In this document: positions 15,292 to 21,612 of the stretch, in pieces | Layout: each line of letters begins with the position of its first letter | Numbering within the stretch: position 1 is the stretch's first letter | Source of the DNA: JAZDKP01 sp043802925 | Lineage (GTDB): Bacteria > Fibrobacterota > OXYB2-FULL-49-7 > JAEUSG01 | DNA length: 24,083 nt | Direction of reading: 5' to 3' | NCBI GenBank assembly: GCA_043802925.1 | Contig: JAZDKP010000150.1 | Coordinates: forward strand, 1-24,083 | The notes under the pieces: generated by a model | What the model saw: only the letters and a program-made list of their open reading frames with translations | Told to the model about the DNA's origin: nothing | Database searches by the model: none | Position numbers and translations under genes: made by a program

Positions 15292-16404
15292 ATGCGGCCC
15301 CTGAAAATACTACACATTGTCAATGTTCGCTGGTACAATGCCGTGGCTTGGTACGCGGTGCAGACCGCGCTGGCCCAGAAACGGCAGGGGCACACGGTCT
15401 ATATCGCAGGCGACCCTGCGTCCCCCGCACTCGACGAGGCGGAGCGGCTTGGCATCGGTCCGGGCTTACGCCTCCCGTTCAGTGCGCCCAATCCTGCGGG
15501 GCAGTATGGCTGCGCCCGTCGCCTGCGGCGTTTCATTGAGGAGAACGGCATCCGCGTGGTCAACGCGCACCAGGGGAACGGTTATTTTTTCATTGCGTAC
15601 GCGGCACGCACGGCCAAAAACAAACCACTCCTTATCCGTACGCGCGGCGATGTCCGGCCCGCCAAAGGCCACCTCCTCAACCGCTGGCTTTACGGGGCGT
15701 TCAGCCACGGCGTCATTGCCACGTCCCAATGCATCCATACGGGCCTCCGGTCCAGCCTCGGCCTTTCCGATGCGCAGTGCCGCCTGATTTTGCCCGCGGT
15801 CGACACCGGCTTCTTTCGCAACCATGCCCGGACGGCCGGGCCGGTCCCGACCTTTGGCATCGTGGGCCGCATCGATAAAAAGAAGGGGCACCTTCTCGCG
15901 CTCTCCGCCTTCCGCTCCTTGCGCGAACGGGGGCGGGATTTCCGCGTCCTTATCGCGGGTCCCGAAAGCGACCTTCCGTACCCAACGCTCCGCACTTACC
16001 TGAACGACAGCGGCCTTTCGGACCGCGTCACGCTTCTGGGCCGCGTGCCCGACATCCGTGAAGTGATGCGGCAGTGCGACTGTGGTGTCATTCCCTCCAC
16101 CGAGTCCGAGGCCATCTGCCGCGTGGCGCTTGAGTTTATGGCCATGGGCGTGCCGGTCATCGCAAGCCGTCTTAACGGCATCCCGGACGTGGTGAAGGAA
16201 GGCCAAAGTGGTTTCCTGTTCGAGACGGGGGATGCGGCCTCGCTTGCGGCATCCCTTGACAGGTTCTTATCCGGATATTCCGCGCAAGAAATGAATCCGC
16301 GCAGGTTTGTTGAACAGGGCCATGCACTGGAGCGTCTTGCGGACGCGTCGGTCGAATATTACCGCGCGCGAATGCGCGACTTTGCAAAGGACGGGGCATG
16401 GTAA
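15292..16404 (+). CDS. GT4-family glycosyltransferase
   Basis: The 370-residue protein has the two-Rossmann GT-B fold. The N-terminal half begins LKILHIVNVRWYNAVAWYAVQ; the C-terminal half holds FGIVGRIDKKKGH, the sugar-nucleotide site, and the E-x7-E motif at E273-E281 (ESEAICRVALEFMAMGVPVIAS). Such retaining enzymes build lipopolysaccharide, capsule or exopolysaccharide chains at the cytoplasmic face of the membrane. The ATG lies 24 bp after the tRNA-Sec, so it may be cotranscribed with selC or read through from its promoter. It overlaps the next gene by 7 bp, indicating translational coupling. Donor and acceptor cannot be read from sequence. Confidence 0.85.
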   Translation: MRPLKILHIVNVRWYNAVAWYAVQTALAQKRQGHTVYIAGDPASPALDEAERLGIGPGLRLPFSAPNPAGQYGCARRLRRFIEENGIRVVNAHQGNGYFFIAYAARTAKNKPLLIRTRGDVRPAKGHLLNRWLYGAFSHGVIATSQCIHTGLRSSLGLSDAQCRLILPAVDTGFFRNHARTAGPVPTFGIVGRIDKKKGHLLALSAFRSLRERGRDFRVLIAGPESDLPYPTLRTYLNDSGLSDRVTLLGRVPDIREVMRQCDCGVIPSTESEAICRVALEFMAMGVPVIASRLNGIPDVVKEGQSGFLFETGDAASLAASLDRFLSGYSAQEMNPRRFVEQGHALERLADASVEYYRARMRDFAKDGAW

Positions 16405-17183
16405 AGCTTTCCGCGGTCATTATCACGCTGAATGAGGAGAAGAATATCGCGCGCTGCCTCGATTCACTCACGGGACTGGTGGATGAAATCGTGGTGATCG
16501 ACTCTTTTTCAACGGATCGGACACAGGAAATCTGCCTGGAGCGCGGGGCCCGCTTTCTCACGCATACGTTCGAGGGCTACGTCCAGCAAATCCGGTACGC
16601 CATCCCCCAGGCTTCGCACGACCTCGTGCTTTCCATTGACGCGGACGAGGCCCTTTCGCCGGTGCTGCGGGCCGCCATCCTTGCTGTCAAACAGGCCCCG
16701 CAGTTCGACGCGTACGAATGCGAACGCCTCAACTATTATTGCGAAAAGCCCATCCGGCACGGGGCCTGGCATCCGGACCGCAAGGTACGGCTCTGGCGCG
16801 CGGGTAGCGGTGGGTATGGCGGAACAAACCCCCATTACAAATACGAGCTTCACGAAGGGGGGCGCCTCGGCCGGTTGAACGGAAAACTCCTGCATTACTC
16901 CTATGACTCCTTTGATGGGCTCGTGTCACAGGCCGTTCGTTTCTCAAAGATCGCGGCGGACGAGGCGTATGACCAGGGAAAGCGGGTCTCGCTTCCCGGG
17001 CTTCTCCTGCGTCCTCTGTTCCGCTTCAAGCGCGACTACTTTCTCAAGGCGGGCTTCCTCGACGGAATGCCAGGTCTGCTCATCGCCGCGATATCGGCCT
17101 TCGGAAACTTTCTCAAGTACACGCGGCTTTATGAAATGCATGCCGGCTGCGCGGCAAAGGAAGGCCATGCGGATCGGATTTGA
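16398..17183 (+). CDS. GT2-family glycosyltransferase, WaaE/KdtX-like
   Basis: The 261-residue protein starts at ATG 16398 inside the end of the preceding gene. It has KLSAVIITLNEEKNIARCLDS, DEIVVIDSFSTDRT and the DxD motif in SIDADEAL (81-83), then HGAWHPDRKVRLWR and a C-terminal hydrophobic segment (about 221-240). This order fits the LPS-core glucosyltransferases of the WaaE/KdtX group, which are inverting GT-A enzymes working at the inner membrane. Its company with two GT4 enzymes supports a role in lipopolysaccharide core or a related glycan. It overlaps the following gene by 17 bp. Confidence 0.85.
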   Translation: MVKLSAVIITLNEEKNIARCLDSLTGLVDEIVVIDSFSTDRTQEICLERGARFLTHTFEGYVQQIRYAIPQASHDLVLSIDADEALSPVLRAAILAVKQAPQFDAYECERLNYYCEKPIRHGAWHPDRKVRLWRAGSGGYGGTNPHYKYELHEGGRLGRLNGKLLHYSYDSFDGLVSQAVRFSKIAADEAYDQGKRVSLPGLLLRPLFRFKRDYFLKAGFLDGMPGLLIAAISAFGNFLKYTRLYEMHAGCAAKEGHADRI

Positions 17184-18312
17184 CGCCAAGCGCGTTTTTT
17201 TCAATAAGACCGGCCTTGGCAATTACGGCCGCTCCCTGCTTTCCGCGCTCTTTATGCGCCATCCCAACGAGGACTATCTCCTGTACACACCCCGGAAGCC
17301 CAGTGGGGTTTTTCCGGACTTCGAGGCCGAGGCCCTGAACCATGCCGAGGTTCGCGCCCCGGAATTCCTGCCCGCGCGCCTCTTTCCCGCGCTCTGGCGG
17401 AGCTTTGGCATTGGTCGCACGTTATCCCGCGACAACGTCAGCGTCTACCACGGCCTGAGCATGGAAATCCCCACGGGCCTGCGGAAGCGCGGCATCCGCT
17501 CCGCGGTCTGCATCCATGACCTCATTTTTCTCAAGCATCCCGAATTCTATCCGGTCATTGACCGGCAGATATACAATGCCAAGTTCATTCATGCCTGCCG
17601 GAACGCGGATTGCATTGTGGCGTTGAGCGAACAGACACGGCAGGACATCCTCAACGGCTTTCAATTGCCGCCCGAACGGGTCCGCGTCATCCATCCCACG
17701 TGCGACCCTGCGTTTACGCGCGTCGCGGACGAGGGGGAAAAGGCCGCGGTCCGTGAGCGCTTCCACCTGACGCAGCGGTTCATCCTCTACGTGGGCACCG
17801 TGAACGCGCGCAAGAACCTGATGACCCTGGTCCGGGCGTTCAAGCGGCTGGGCATGCGCGGGGTTTCGCTGGTTGCGGTGGGGTCGGGCGGCGGCTACAG
17901 GCGCGGGGTGCAGAACTATGTTGCGTCGAACGGACTGTCGGACCGTGTCTTCTTTCTCGATCGCGTTTCTACCGCGGACCTGCCCGCGCTTTACCAGCAG
18001 GCCGAGGTTTTCGCTTATCCTTCATTTTATGAAGGCTTTGGCCTTCCCATCCTTGAGGCCCTTCATAGCCGTGTGCCGGTGGTCACCACGCGAGGGGGCT
18101 GCTTTCCCGAGGCAGGCGGGCCCGGAAGCCTGTACGTGGATCCGCTCAATGTGGATGAAATGGCGCACGCACTCCGGCGCGCACTCACAGAACCGGCGCT
18201 GCGCGAAAGTATGATCACAACGGGGCTCAACCACGCGCAGCCGTTCACGCCGGATGCGTTTGCGGACAAGGCGTGGAACATGTACCGGGAGATTGCGGAA
18301 GGGACGGCTTGA
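17167..18312 (+). CDS. GT4-family glycosyltransferase, third of the set
   Basis: The 381-residue protein starts at ATG 17167 with AAGGAAGG at 17157-17164; the frame is open further upstream, but that part is a shadow of the GT2 gene. The MRIGFDAKRVFFNKTGLGNY start is typical of mannosyl/rhamnosyl-type GT4 enzymes ('GIGRY' type). YVGTVNARKN (208-217) and the E-x7-E motif E289-E297 (YEGFGLPILEAL) mark the donor site. It probably adds a hexose or deoxyhexose to a cell-surface glycan. It is the last gene of the three-gene overlapping unit; an intrinsic terminator lies 73 bp downstream. Confidence 0.85.
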   Translation: MRIGFDAKRVFFNKTGLGNYGRSLLSALFMRHPNEDYLLYTPRKPSGVFPDFEAEALNHAEVRAPEFLPARLFPALWRSFGIGRTLSRDNVSVYHGLSMEIPTGLRKRGIRSAVCIHDLIFLKHPEFYPVIDRQIYNAKFIHACRNADCIVALSEQTRQDILNGFQLPPERVRVIHPTCDPAFTRVADEGEKAAVRERFHLTQRFILYVGTVNARKNLMTLVRAFKRLGMRGVSLVAVGSGGGYRRGVQNYVASNGLSDRVFFLDRVSTADLPALYQQAEVFAYPSFYEGFGLPILEALHSRVPVVTTRGGCFPEAGGPGSLYVDPLNVDEMAHALRRALTEPALRESMITTGLNHAQPFTPDAFADKAWNMYREIAEGTA

Positions 18313-18385
18313 TTCTTAGACGCTGACATTTTCTGTTGACCGGAAGCGGATCATTAAATATATTAATCATTAGGGATGCAACAAG

Positions 18386-18417
18386 AGCGCGGAGCGGTAA
18401 AATGCCCCGCGCTTTTT
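18386..18417 (+). terminator. intrinsic terminator of the glycosyltransferase unit
   Basis: AGCGCGG (18386-18392) pairs with CCGCGCT (18407-18413). A second inner stem GGTA/TGCC stacks above it, and five T residues (18413-18417) follow. Strong rho-independent terminator for the plus strand. Confidence 0.85.
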
Positions 18418-18429
18418 GTCTGGTGTTTT

Positions 18430-18498
18430 GCACTCTACATGCTGCGGCTTAAGGCGGGGGAGCGGACGCTGGAACGGAAGATGGTGCGGGTGAGGTAG
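18430..18498 (+). pseudogene. C-terminal scrap of a secreted protein's sorting module
   Basis: The plus frame ending at TAG 18496-18498 reads ALYMLRLKAGERTLERKMVR. It has the same form as the ends of the four intact sorting modules in the window ('G.Y...L..g......K...'). The frame just left of it is terminator sequence, so nothing else of the protein remains. This is probably the debris of a deleted secreted-protein gene, though at 22 codons a chance match cannot be excluded. Confidence 0.4.
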
Positions 18499-18573
18499 CG
18501 TTTTGCAATCTCTCCTTGAATCACTCATGGAATCCAAGTATTTTAATGCAATATCAGCAATGGAGAAAATACA

Positions 18574-18759
18574 ATGATTGTTAAAGATGAGGTCTTGCAG
18601 TTGATTCGGTCACTTCCAAAGAGCACGACAATCGACGATATCATGGAAGAACTCTATTTCAAGTCCCAGGTCGATGAGGGGCTGGCGCAGCTGGATTCGG
18701 GAAAAAAGATTTCGCACAAGACAGTAACAAAACGAATCCAAAAATGGATTGTAAAATAG
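18574..18759 (+). CDS. ParD/RelB-like antitoxin
   Basis: The 61-residue protein starts at ATG 18574 with GGAG at 18562-18565. It reads MIVKDEVLQLIRSLPKSTTI, then IDDIMEELYFKSQVDEGLAQ, then GKKISHKTVTKRIQKWI. This is the form of short antitoxins coded directly before ParE toxins: an N-terminal helical part for DNA binding or dimerisation and a C-terminal 'I..eeV..ri.kW' tail that wraps the toxin. It overlaps the toxin gene by 16 bp, which argues strongly for a toxin-antitoxin pair with translational coupling. Autoregulation is expected from the family; no clear operator was found. Confidence 0.8.
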   Translation: MIVKDEVLQLIRSLPKSTTIDDIMEELYFKSQVDEGLAQLDSGKKISHKTVTKRIQKWIVK

Positions 18760-19037
18760 TCTGGTCGCCTCTCGCGGCAGCAAACTTAGACGGTATATGC
18801 CGTTTTATCGCGAAAGATTCCCCCTATTACGCCTCATTGTTCGCTCAAAGAATTCTTGAAATTATTTATTCACTGCCAATATTGCCAAGGGCAGGCAGAA
18901 TTGTGCCTGAATATAGACAGGATAATATTCGGGAAAGGTTTTATAAATCCTATCGGATTGTTTATCGGATAAAAGAAGAGACGATAGAAATCGTTGCGAT
19001 TGTTAATTTTGCGAGATTATTGCAAAACAATCGATAA
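18744..19037 (+). CDS. ParE/RelE-family toxin
   Basis: The 97-residue protein has the RelE/ParE fold. CKIVWSPLAAANLDGICRFI opens it, PRAGRIVPEY and 'IRERFYKSYRIVYRIKEETIEIVAIVNFARLL' complete the beta-sheet. The ParE-like 'G..vpe....R......YRivYri....i.i..v.h..R.l' pattern is complete, including the C-terminal Arg. ParE toxins poison DNA gyrase and RelE toxins cut mRNA; which applies here cannot be told. It starts inside the antitoxin gene. The pair sits between the glycosyltransferase unit and a converging minus-strand operon, a typical insertion spot. It ends 7 bp from the convergent GT2 gene. Confidence 0.85.
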   Translation: MDCKIVWSPLAAANLDGICRFIAKDSPYYASLFAQRILEIIYSLPILPRAGRIVPEYRQDNIRERFYKSYRIVYRIKEETIEIVAIVNFARLLQNNR

Positions 19038-19044
19038 TCCGATG

Positions 19045-19992
19045 TCAGCCGAGTCCCCTTTTCAACAACCCCCGCTTAGCGCCCCAAAGCAGCCCGAGGC
19101 CGTACCCGGCCGCCCTTGACCAGCGATGCCCGCCAGGTGTACGCGTGTAAAATTCAATTTCATCCCGCATGGCCTTCAGAAATGGGCGAAGCGTGCCGGA
19201 AAAGAGGTTCTTGAAGAAAAAGTATCCGGTGTTCCGGAACTTGATGAAATAATAACGTGAATCATCGTCGCTGCGGCAACCGCCCTTTTCCTCGCGGACA
19301 TGGGTGAGAGCGGCCCGGGGCGAAAAGAAGACCCGGAACCCTTTCGATTTCATGCGTAGGACAAAGTCAATCTCTTCATAGAGTGCGTTTCCGGCATAGT
19401 TCCCGTCGAACAGGCCTGTCTTTTCCAACGCTTCCCGCTTGAACGACATGTTGCAGCCCACCGGGAAGTCGACGAATCCCTCTTCCGGCCAGTCAAAATT
19501 TGCCCTGAACTTCGCGGTCAGCGGGTTCAGTGTTGCAACCTGCGGTTCCTTTTCCCAGAAATGGGGCGGCAGCAGCAGGATACGGCCTGTCACGCAGCCC
19601 GCATCCGGGTGCGCGGCGTGCGCCTCGGCATGGGCGTTGACAAGACCCGGCGCGAATGTGACATCATCGTCCAGGAAAAGAACGATGTCACCGTGCGCGG
19701 CAGCAAGGCCGGTGTTGCGGGCGCGCGGCAGATTGGGCCGTGGAACGTGGATGACGCGGACACGGTTGTCGGAAGACGCGAAGGGGAGGGCGGACTGGTC
19801 GACGAGGATGATTTCGAGCCGGGGATAATTGTCCGACAAAAGGCAGCGCAACGTGGCGCGCATAGCGTCGGGCCGATTGAGCGTGGGGACGATGACGCTG
19901 ACAAGCAGTGCGTCCAGGAAGGCCCCTTTGTGTTCAGGGTTTAATCGTGAAGGGATAGTCCGTGACGAATGCGGCCTCGAATTCAAAGACAT
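19045..19992 (-). CDS. GT2-family glycosyltransferase (start uncertain)
   Basis: The core domain starts LLVSVIVPTLNRPDAMRATL and has LEIILVDQS, RARNTGLAAAHGDIVLFLDD (DDD metal motif), 'GCNMSFKREALEKTGLFDG' and 'YEEIDFVLRMKSKGFRVFF'. This is a GT-A enzyme like rhamnosyl- and galactosyltransferases of O-antigen synthesis. The start is unclear. ATG 19992 has a GAGG 8-9 nt upstream, but its first ~28 residues overlap the Minf_1886 gene and look like shadow sequence. No ATG, GTG or TTG exists between there and the core, leaving CTG 19917 (preceded by AAAGGGG) as the alternative. It is the last gene of the minus-strand operon. Confidence 0.8.
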   Translation of the reverse strand: MSLNSRPHSSRTIPSRLNPEHKGAFLDALLVSVIVPTLNRPDAMRATLRCLLSDNYPRLEIILVDQSALPFASSDNRVRVIHVPRPNLPRARNTGLAAAHGDIVLFLDDDVTFAPGLVNAHAEAHAAHPDAGCVTGRILLLPPHFWEKEPQVATLNPLTAKFRANFDWPEEGFVDFPVGCNMSFKREALEKTGLFDGNYAGNALYEEIDFVLRMKSKGFRVFFSPRAALTHVREEKGGCRSDDDSRYYFIKFRNTGYFFFKNLFSGTLRPFLKAMRDEIEFYTRTPGGHRWSRAAGYGLGLLWGAKRGLLKRGLG

Positions 19993-20338
19993 TGTCAAAA
20001 TCCTCGATGCGGTCGGTATCGTTTTTGCCCATGAAGCTGAGGTCAATGAGGTCGTAAACAATGCGTCCGAAGTCGAGGGTGGCGGTGATGCCCCAGTGTT
20101 CGAGCACCAGCTTGGCTGAGGGGCCGTACTGGGTGATTGCATAATCTTTGATGCCCCGCGACAGCTCCTGGCCCGTGACGTGGCGCTCCGCGGCCGTCAT
20201 GTCGGGCGATTTTCCGGTCTTTTTCAGCGTGTATTCGAGGCCGTTCATGACAAAGAGGTAAGCCTGGAGCTTGTACGCACGGCCGTGTTCCTCGGCGTAG
20301 CGTTGGATGGGCGTGATGATTTTATTCGGCACTGGCAT
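19934..20338 (-). CDS. Minf_1886-family conserved protein
   Basis: The 134-residue cytoplasmic protein matches the Minf_1886 pattern: 'YKLQAYLFVMNGLEYTL', 'ERHVTGQELSRGIKDYAITQYGPSAKLVLEHWGI', 'TLDFGRIVYDLIDLSFMGKND' and 'IEDFDNVFEFEAAF'. The family is known from Planctomycetes, Verrucomicrobia and relatives and has no assigned function. Its ATG lies inside the end of the M23 peptidase gene (17 bp overlap), and it in turn overlaps or abuts the GT2 gene, so translation is probably coupled. This linkage to envelope genes is a possible clue to its role, but only by association. Confidence 0.8.
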   Translation of the reverse strand: MPVPNKIITPIQRYAEEHGRAYKLQAYLFVMNGLEYTLKKTGKSPDMTAAERHVTGQELSRGIKDYAITQYGPSAKLVLEHWGITATLDFGRIVYDLIDLSFMGKNDTDRIEDFDNVFEFEAAFVTDYPFTIKP

Positions 20339-21605
20339 AGCGGGTGGGGGCCGTGGTCAAGTCGAGCGAGCGGTGGAGCGATTCACGGAGCGCCGCATAG
20401 GCGGGGAGCGCGGCCTTGGGGAGGCGTCGCATGGGCACGGACTTGAGCGTGAGCGGGTTGACGAAACGGCCGCTGCGCGTCACGCGGTAGTCGAGGTGCG
20501 GGCCGGTGGAAAGGCCGGTGGAGCCCACGTAACCGATGATGTCGCCCTGGGCAACGCGCTTGCCGCGCCGGACACCCTTGGCAAAGCCGTTGAGATGGCC
20601 GTAACAGGTGGTGTAACCGTTGGGATGTTTAATCTGGATGAGGTTGCCGTAGCCGCCGTTGCGGCATGCCGAGGCAATGACGCCGTTGCCCGCGGCCTTG
20701 ACCGGTGTGCCCGTGGCCGCGGCGTAGTCGATGCCGAAGTGCGGCCTGCGGATGTTCAGCACGGGATGGAGCCGGCTTAAGGAAAATCTGGAACTGATGC
20801 GGCGGTAGGCGAGCGGCGCCTTGAGGAATGATTTCTTGAGGCTCACGCCGTTTTCGTCAAAGTAGCCGGGGGCCATTTTTCCGGTTCCAAAATAATAGGC
20901 CGAGTGCGCGTGGTCGCCGTTCACATAGATGGCGGCGAGAATGTTCCCGTACTTGATGAACGCGCCGTCCTCACGGTAGTATTTTTCAAACGAAATCTTG
21001 AACGTGTCGCCCTGCCGGGGCTCCACGAACCAATTGATGTCCCATGCGAAGATATCGATGAAATTCTGAATCAGCTCCGGGGTTTCGCCCGCCTCTGTGA
21101 CGGCCGCATACAGGGAGTTGGTCAGCGCGCCGGTCAGCGTTTGTGTCCGGAGGATGAGCGGGACCTGGCGTTTGCCGGCCTTGAAGGTGCCGTCACCGGC
21201 CGAGACCTGATACTCGATCATCCGGTCGCGTGAATAGAGGATGAACTCCGCGAGCGAGGAGTCGGGTGCGGTACGGAGGCGGTATTCCTGGCCTTCGTAA
21301 AGCCCGCCCGCGTAGACGACCTGGAGCGCATTCACAATGCCAAAGCGCTGGGATGATTTGACGCCATGGAGCCCGAGAATCTGTGGGATGTTTTCGTTCT
21401 TCTGGATGCAGCAGGTGATGGTGCGTAGCGTGTCCGCGACCTGGGAGGGTGCCGGCCCACCGACCGAGGCCTTGACGGGTTCGGCCGTGCTGAAAAGGGC
21501 GATTTTGACAAGGAAACCGGCCAAAACAGCGATGCCGATAGGAATGGGATACCGCAGGTATTTTTTTGACCTCGGCGCGCTTTGGACCGGTTCTTTGGGC
21601 GTCAT
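20322..21605 (-). CDS. M23-family peptidoglycan endopeptidase, membrane-anchored
   Basis: The 427-residue protein has a cytoplasmic Lys/Arg-rich start, one membrane helix (about 20-37), and a long periplasmic part resembling the OapA/Csd3-MepM N-terminal region (TITCCIQKNENIPQILGLHG, then FIDIFAWDINWFVEPRQGDTF and KISFEKYY). The M23 LytM domain follows: RPHFGIDYAA (H289, D293), YGHLN (H337) and TGPHLDYRV (H370, D372). M23 enzymes cut peptide cross-links in the cell wall. The last motif is H-x-D instead of H-x-H, so the third zinc ligand would be Asp; this variant is seen in other M23 proteins. It starts 7 bp after the STAS-PEGA gene and overlaps the next gene. Confidence 0.9.
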   Translation of the reverse strand: MTPKEPVQSAPRSKKYLRYPIPIGIAVLAGFLVKIALFSTAEPVKASVGGPAPSQVADTLRTITCCIQKNENIPQILGLHGVKSSQRFGIVNALQVVYAGGLYEGQEYRLRTAPDSSLAEFILYSRDRMIEYQVSAGDGTFKAGKRQVPLILRTQTLTGALTNSLYAAVTEAGETPELIQNFIDIFAWDINWFVEPRQGDTFKISFEKYYREDGAFIKYGNILAAIYVNGDHAHSAYYFGTGKMAPGYFDENGVSLKKSFLKAPLAYRRISSRFSLSRLHPVLNIRRPHFGIDYAAATGTPVKAAGNGVIASACRNGGYGNLIQIKHPNGYTTCYGHLNGFAKGVRRGKRVAQGDIIGYVGSTGLSTGPHLDYRVTRSGRFVNPLTLKSVPMRRLPKAALPAYAALRESLHRSLDLTTAPTRYASAE

Positions 21606-21612
21606 GAAAGTC

